A program made the position numbers and the translations under genes. Of a DNA stretch of 7,968 nt, positions 5,240 to 7,968 are shown piece after piece. The stretch comes from an uncultured Sphingomonadales bacterium. Lineage in GTDB: Bacteria; Pseudomonadota; Alphaproteobacteria; Sphingomonadales; Sphingomonadaceae. The stretch is taken from contig CAIPWG010000230.1 in assembly GCA_903868655.1 (NCBI GenBank), forward strand, positions 1-7,968. The letters run 5' to 3'. The notes beneath the pieces were generated by a model. The model had not been told where the DNA came from. It saw nothing but the letters and a program-made list of their open reading frames with translations, and searched no databases. Numbering within the stretch: position 1 is the stretch's first letter; every line of letters begins with the position of its first letter.

Positions 5240-6812
5240 TATGGCACAGTCCCTGATCGAAGCGCGGCGCGCGTTGCAACAGGGTGATTTTCCGCTTGCC
5301 GCACAGCTTGCCGAACGCGCTATCCAGTCCCGACCCGACACGGCAGAGGCCCGGTTTGTTCTTGGCGTTGCCCTGGCCGAAACGGGTCATGCCAGCCATG
5401 CGCTTGGTCAAATCAACCATGCCGTTGCGCTGGCGCCACAGAATGCCGAATTTCAGGCCCAACGAGCGCGTCTGCTGATCCTGTTGCGGCGCGATGCTGA
5501 AGCGCGCAAAGCAGCACAAGCGGCGCTCGCCCATGTCGGCTTACAGCCCTTGGTGCTCGATACGATCGGTTGTGTCCTTGCTCATCTGGGCGAACACGGC
5601 GCCGCGCTGCCGCTGTTTGCCAAGACAGTTGCGGCCGAACCCGACAATTTGTCGTTCCGTTTCAATTATGGCAGCAGCCTCGGGTTTTTTGGACAAGTCG
5701 AACAGGCCTGCGTGCAGTATGAGGCGATGATCGCGCGTGACCCGATGAATGGTCAGGCGCACTATGGCTTGGCAGGACTGGCCCGCCAAAACGCGCAGCA
5801 CAACCATATTGCGCGGATCGAGGCAGCTCTTCCGCTCGCGCGCGACCACGAGGAATTCGTGCGCCTACGCTATGCCGCGGCCAAAGAGCACGAGGATCTG
5901 GGTAACAATGCGGCGGCTTTTGAACACCTTGATGCCGCCAACCGTGCGCATCGGGCGCGCATCGGATACCGTCCTCAGGCCGATGCGGCACTGACGCAGG
6001 CGCTCGCCTCGGCATTTGCAGACTCCGGCTATTTCTCTGGCCCGGGACTGGATACTGCGGCACCGATTTTTGTGGTGGGCTTGCCGCGCACCGGGACCAC
6101 GCTGGTCGAACGTATCCTGGCGACGCACCCTGCGGTACAATCGCTGGGCGAATTGCAGGCCATGCCGCTCGCGGTAAAGCGCCTGTCGCAAAGCCGGTCA
6201 CGGCTCGTGCTCGATGGCGAAACCATTTCCCGTGCAGCCGCACTGACACCGCACATGGTTGGCCAAGCTTATCTCGACCAAGCCGCAGCACAAGCAGGTG
6301 GTTCGGGCGACGCGCGGTTGCTCGACAAGTTTCCGCTGAATTTTCTGTATATTGGTTATATTGTGCGCGCGTTCCCGAATGCGCGTATTGTCTGCCTGCG
6401 TCGTCAACCGCTGGACAGCGTGTGGAGCAATTACAAGCACTTGTTCGCAATGGCATCGCCCTATTACAACTGGAGCTATGACTTGCTCGACGCAGCGCAC
6501 TATTACACGCTGTTTGATCAGATGATGGCACTGTGGCGAAACCTGTTCCCTGCGCAAGTCATGGAACTCAGTTACGAGACCTTGCTCGATGATCAGGAGG
6601 CGCAAACCCGCACGCTGTTGGCGCATTGCGGCTTGCCGTGGGATAGCGCCTGTCTCAACTTTCACGCGACCGCCGACGCTGTGGCCACACCCAGTGCCCA
6701 GCAAGTCCGCCGCCCGCTGAACCGTGATTCAGTGGGCCGTTGGAAAGCCCAAAGCGAACGGATGGCTCCAGCCATAGCATTCTTGCGGGACCAGGGAATC
6801 CTTGGTTCCTGA
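5226..6812 (+). CDS. Tetratricopeptide-repeat protein with C-terminal sulfotransferase domain
   Basis: From the ATG at 5226 it is 528 residues; GTG 5220 and ATG 5241 are in-frame alternatives, and no site has a good Shine-Dalgarno. Residues about 7-200 hold five or six TPR helical pairs, for example FVLGVALAETGHASHALGQI and DTIGCVLAHLGEHGAALPLF, which likely bind a partner or acceptor protein. The sulfotransferase (Sulfotransfer_3-like) follows. It has the PAPS 5'-phosphosulfate loop GLPRTGTTLVE (285-295), then HPAVQSLGELQ with Glu309, where tyrosylprotein sulfotransferases have their catalytic Glu. LDKFPLNFLYIG follows, then the 3'-phosphate motif RIVCLRRQPLDSVWS with Arg393 and Ser401. Near the end is QQVRRPLNRDSVGRW. 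No signal peptide is seen, so it is probably cytoplasmic. It would transfer sulfate from PAPS to an unknown protein, lipid or sugar acceptor. Confidence 0.9.
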   Translation: MLTRDMAQSLIEARRALQQGDFPLAAQLAERAIQSRPDTAEARFVLGVALAETGHASHALGQINHAVALAPQNAEFQAQRARLLILLRRDAEARKAAQAALAHVGLQPLVLDTIGCVLAHLGEHGAALPLFAKTVAAEPDNLSFRFNYGSSLGFFGQVEQACVQYEAMIARDPMNGQAHYGLAGLARQNAQHNHIARIEAALPLARDHEEFVRLRYAAAKEHEDLGNNAAAFEHLDAANRAHRARIGYRPQADAALTQALASAFADSGYFSGPGLDTAAPIFVVGLPRTGTTLVERILATHPAVQSLGELQAMPLAVKRLSQSRSRLVLDGETISRAAALTPHMVGQAYLDQAAAQAGGSGDARLLDKFPLNFLYIGYIVRAFPNARIVCLRRQPLDSVWSNYKHLFAMASPYYNWSYDLLDAAHYYTLFDQMMALWRNLFPAQVMELSYETLLDDQEAQTRTLLAHCGLPWDSACLNFHATADAVATPSAQQVRRPLNRDSVGRWKAQSERMAPAIAFLRDQGILGS

Positions 6813-6814
6813 AA

Positions 6815-6841
6815 CCCGGGCTGCCCGTCGGACAGCCCGGG
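6815..6841. terminator. Strong GC-rich hairpin between convergent genes, probable bidirectional terminator
   Basis: CCCGGGCTG (6815-6823) and CAGCCCGGG (6833-6841) are exact complements around a 9-base loop. The hairpin starts 2 bases after the sulfotransferase stop and ends 8 bases before the receptor stop. Flanking sequence is GAAA on the left and CATTT on the right, so both strands have only a short T stretch. Its position between convergent genes makes a bidirectional terminator or 3'-end stabilising hairpin likely. Confidence 0.75.
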
Positions 6842-6849
6842 CATTTCGC

Positions 6850-7968
6850 TCAAAACGTCTTGGTCAACTCAATCCCGGCGCGACGCGGTGTCAAAACGCT
6901 TTGCGTGTAGTAACGCGAGGCAAAACCGGCATCGATGATGCGACTGCTCAGGTTGTTGCTGACACCGGTGATCGCAAATTTGTCGAACAGGTTGTCGGCA
7001 TAGAGCTTTACGGCAAACCCCTGATCAACAAATTTGTACCCAATCGATGCGCGGCTGGTGACATAGGCCGGCAAGACCTGACCATAGCCCTGATTTCCCG
7101 GGCGGGTGAACACATCGCCGTTGTATGTGCCAGACATATTGAAATCCAATGTGTCGACGCCGACCGGCAGAGTGTAATCGGCCTCCAGACTGCCCGAATG
7201 TTTCGCCGACCCGGGCAGACGGTCACCGGCGAGTGCCGCCGTCTTGATATAACCGCCATTGCCGTAATGGATCAGCCCCGGCACGTCCTGCGTCAGGTGG
7301 GCATCGTTGTAGGAATAATTGCCGCTGATTGTCAGGCCCTTGGCCGGCCGGGCAACAAACGTCAGCTCCACCCCTTTGGACACCGCCTTGCCGCCATTGA
7401 CGGTGATGCCGATCGCGCCGTTTTCGGTCACACTGCCCAACTGGATGCCATTCCAGTTAATCGAGTATGCGGCGAGCGAGCCGCGCAGCTTTCCGCCGAA
7501 CAGCGAATAGCGCACCCCGATTTCCTTGTTGTAGGTCGTATCCGGCCCGAATGTCTGCTCGCTGGGCAGTGCGCAAAGGAACTGTTTGGTCGGATCAGCC
7601 GCCTTAAGCGCAGCAATATTTGTTGGACAAGGAGCAACAAAGTTAACCCCACCAAGCCGATATCCCTTCGAAAAGGTGAAATAGGCCAGAAAATCGCTGC
7701 TTATTTTGTAAGAGGTATTGGCTTTCCAAACCGCGCCGCTTTTGCTCGTGCTGCCGGTGCTGCCCGCATAAGGTACGTCGGGATATGTGGCAAAGAGCGG
7801 CAGCGCTGTGCCCCCATCAACGAAGGCGGTATATTTGAAATAGCGCGCCCCACCGGTCACCTGAAATTTCGATGTAATATCAAACGTCGCTTCGCCGTAG
7901 ACAGCCTTTTCCTGGTTGGAACTCCGCACGTACGAAGCATATTCCCATTCATCCGGACGGTCGATTCC
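6850..7968 (-). CDS. TonB-dependent receptor, C-terminal beta-barrel part (cut by window edge)
   Basis: This outer-membrane receptor takes up a ligand using TonB/ExbBD energy. The frame stays open to the right edge, adding 13 codons (beginning GIDRPDEWEYASY) before the GTG at 7929, which is therefore not the true start. The 372 visible residues are barrel strands: GEATFDITSKFQVTGGARYF, SDFLAYFTFSKGYRLGGVNF, TTYNKEIGVRYSLFGGKLRG, KGVELTFVARPAKGLTISGN and VKLYADNLFDKFAITGV. The C-terminus, GIELTKTF, ends in the Phe typical of outer-membrane barrels recognised by the Bam complex. Plug domain, TonB box and signal peptide lie outside the window. The style matches the large receptor family of sphingomonads and Caulobacter relatives; the ligand is not deducible. 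It converges on the TPR-sulfotransferase gene, so it has its own promoter off to the right. Confidence 0.93.
   Translation of the reverse strand, partial: GIDRPDEWEYASYVRSSNQEKAVYGEATFDITSKFQVTGGARYFKYTAFVDGGTALPLFATYPDVPYAGSTGSTSKSGAVWKANTSYKISSDFLAYFTFSKGYRLGGVNFVAPCPTNIAALKAADPTKQFLCALPSEQTFGPDTTYNKEIGVRYSLFGGKLRGSLAAYSINWNGIQLGSVTENGAIGITVNGGKAVSKGVELTFVARPAKGLTISGNYSYNDAHLTQDVPGLIHYGNGGYIKTAALAGDRLPGSAKHSGSLEADYTLPVGVDTLDFNMSGTYNGDVFTRPGNQGYGQVLPAYVTSRASIGYKFVDQGFAVKLYADNLFDKFAITGVSNNLSSRIIDAGFASRYYTQSVLTPRRAGIELTKTF

Noticed and set aside
5662..6531. Minus-strand open frame (289 codons) opposite the TPR-sulfotransferase
   Set aside because: The plus strand shows TPRs and both PAPS-binding motifs. 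The antisense translation is Arg/Ala/Pro-rich with no domain.
7929..7931. GTG at 7929 as the start of the receptor gene
   Set aside because: The frame remains open to the window edge with barrel-like sequence upstream, and a receptor of this family needs a plug domain and signal peptide before it.
1..7968. CRISPR array, tRNA or rRNA gene, insertion sequence or phage gene
   Set aside because: No regularly spaced repeats, cloverleaf, rRNA-like sequence, transposase or integrase motif was seen. Nearly all bases are accounted for by ordinary chromosomal genes.

Overview
The window looks like a chromosomal segment of an alphaproteobacterium, most likely a sphingomonad (Novosphingobium/Sphingobium-like). 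The basis is the moderately high GC content, a TonB-dependent receptor of the kind abundant in that group, a TPR-sulfotransferase protein, and one intergenic sequence (about 3421-3450) resembling a dispersed palindromic repeat I associate with sphingomonad genomes. The assignment is inferred from general resemblance, not from a marker gene.

Left half (1-3397, all minus strand). A LysR-type regulator is followed, in transcription order, by a lipoprotein substrate-binding protein, an inner-membrane permease and an ATPase. The ATPase runs off the left edge. Together these form a NitT/TauT-type ABC importer. The permease and ATPase overlap by ATGA, and a strong Shine-Dalgarno lies inside the permease gene. 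The binding protein closely resembles the family found beside urea carboxylase (now known in several organisms to act on guanidine), so urea, guanidine or a related small nitrogen compound is the best substrate guess. The 90-130 bases between the regulator and the binding protein carry a T-N11-A dyad suited to a LysR protein. They also carry three alternating copies of GCATCAC/GTGATGC, which could be an operator or a pair of mutually exclusive RNA hairpins.

Middle (3398-3589). This is the divergent spacer between the LysR gene and the plus-strand genes. It holds the sphingomonad-like repeat, three AGGCTT/AAGCCT hexamers and a TACGTC-N4-GACGTA dyad.

Right half (3590-6812, plus strand). Three closely packed genes look like one transcription unit: a sterol-desaturase/fatty-acid-hydroxylase family di-iron membrane enzyme, an unrecognised two-helix membrane protein, and a TPR protein with a C-terminal sulfotransferase domain. 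Substrates are unknown. An envelope lipid or surface-molecule modification module is a reasonable inference. A strong GC-rich hairpin at 6815-6841 separates this unit from a convergent TonB-dependent receptor gene (minus strand, 6850 to the right edge), of which only the C-terminal barrel is present.

No tRNA, rRNA, CRISPR array or insertion sequence was seen. The long antisense reading frames are shadows of the genes listed.
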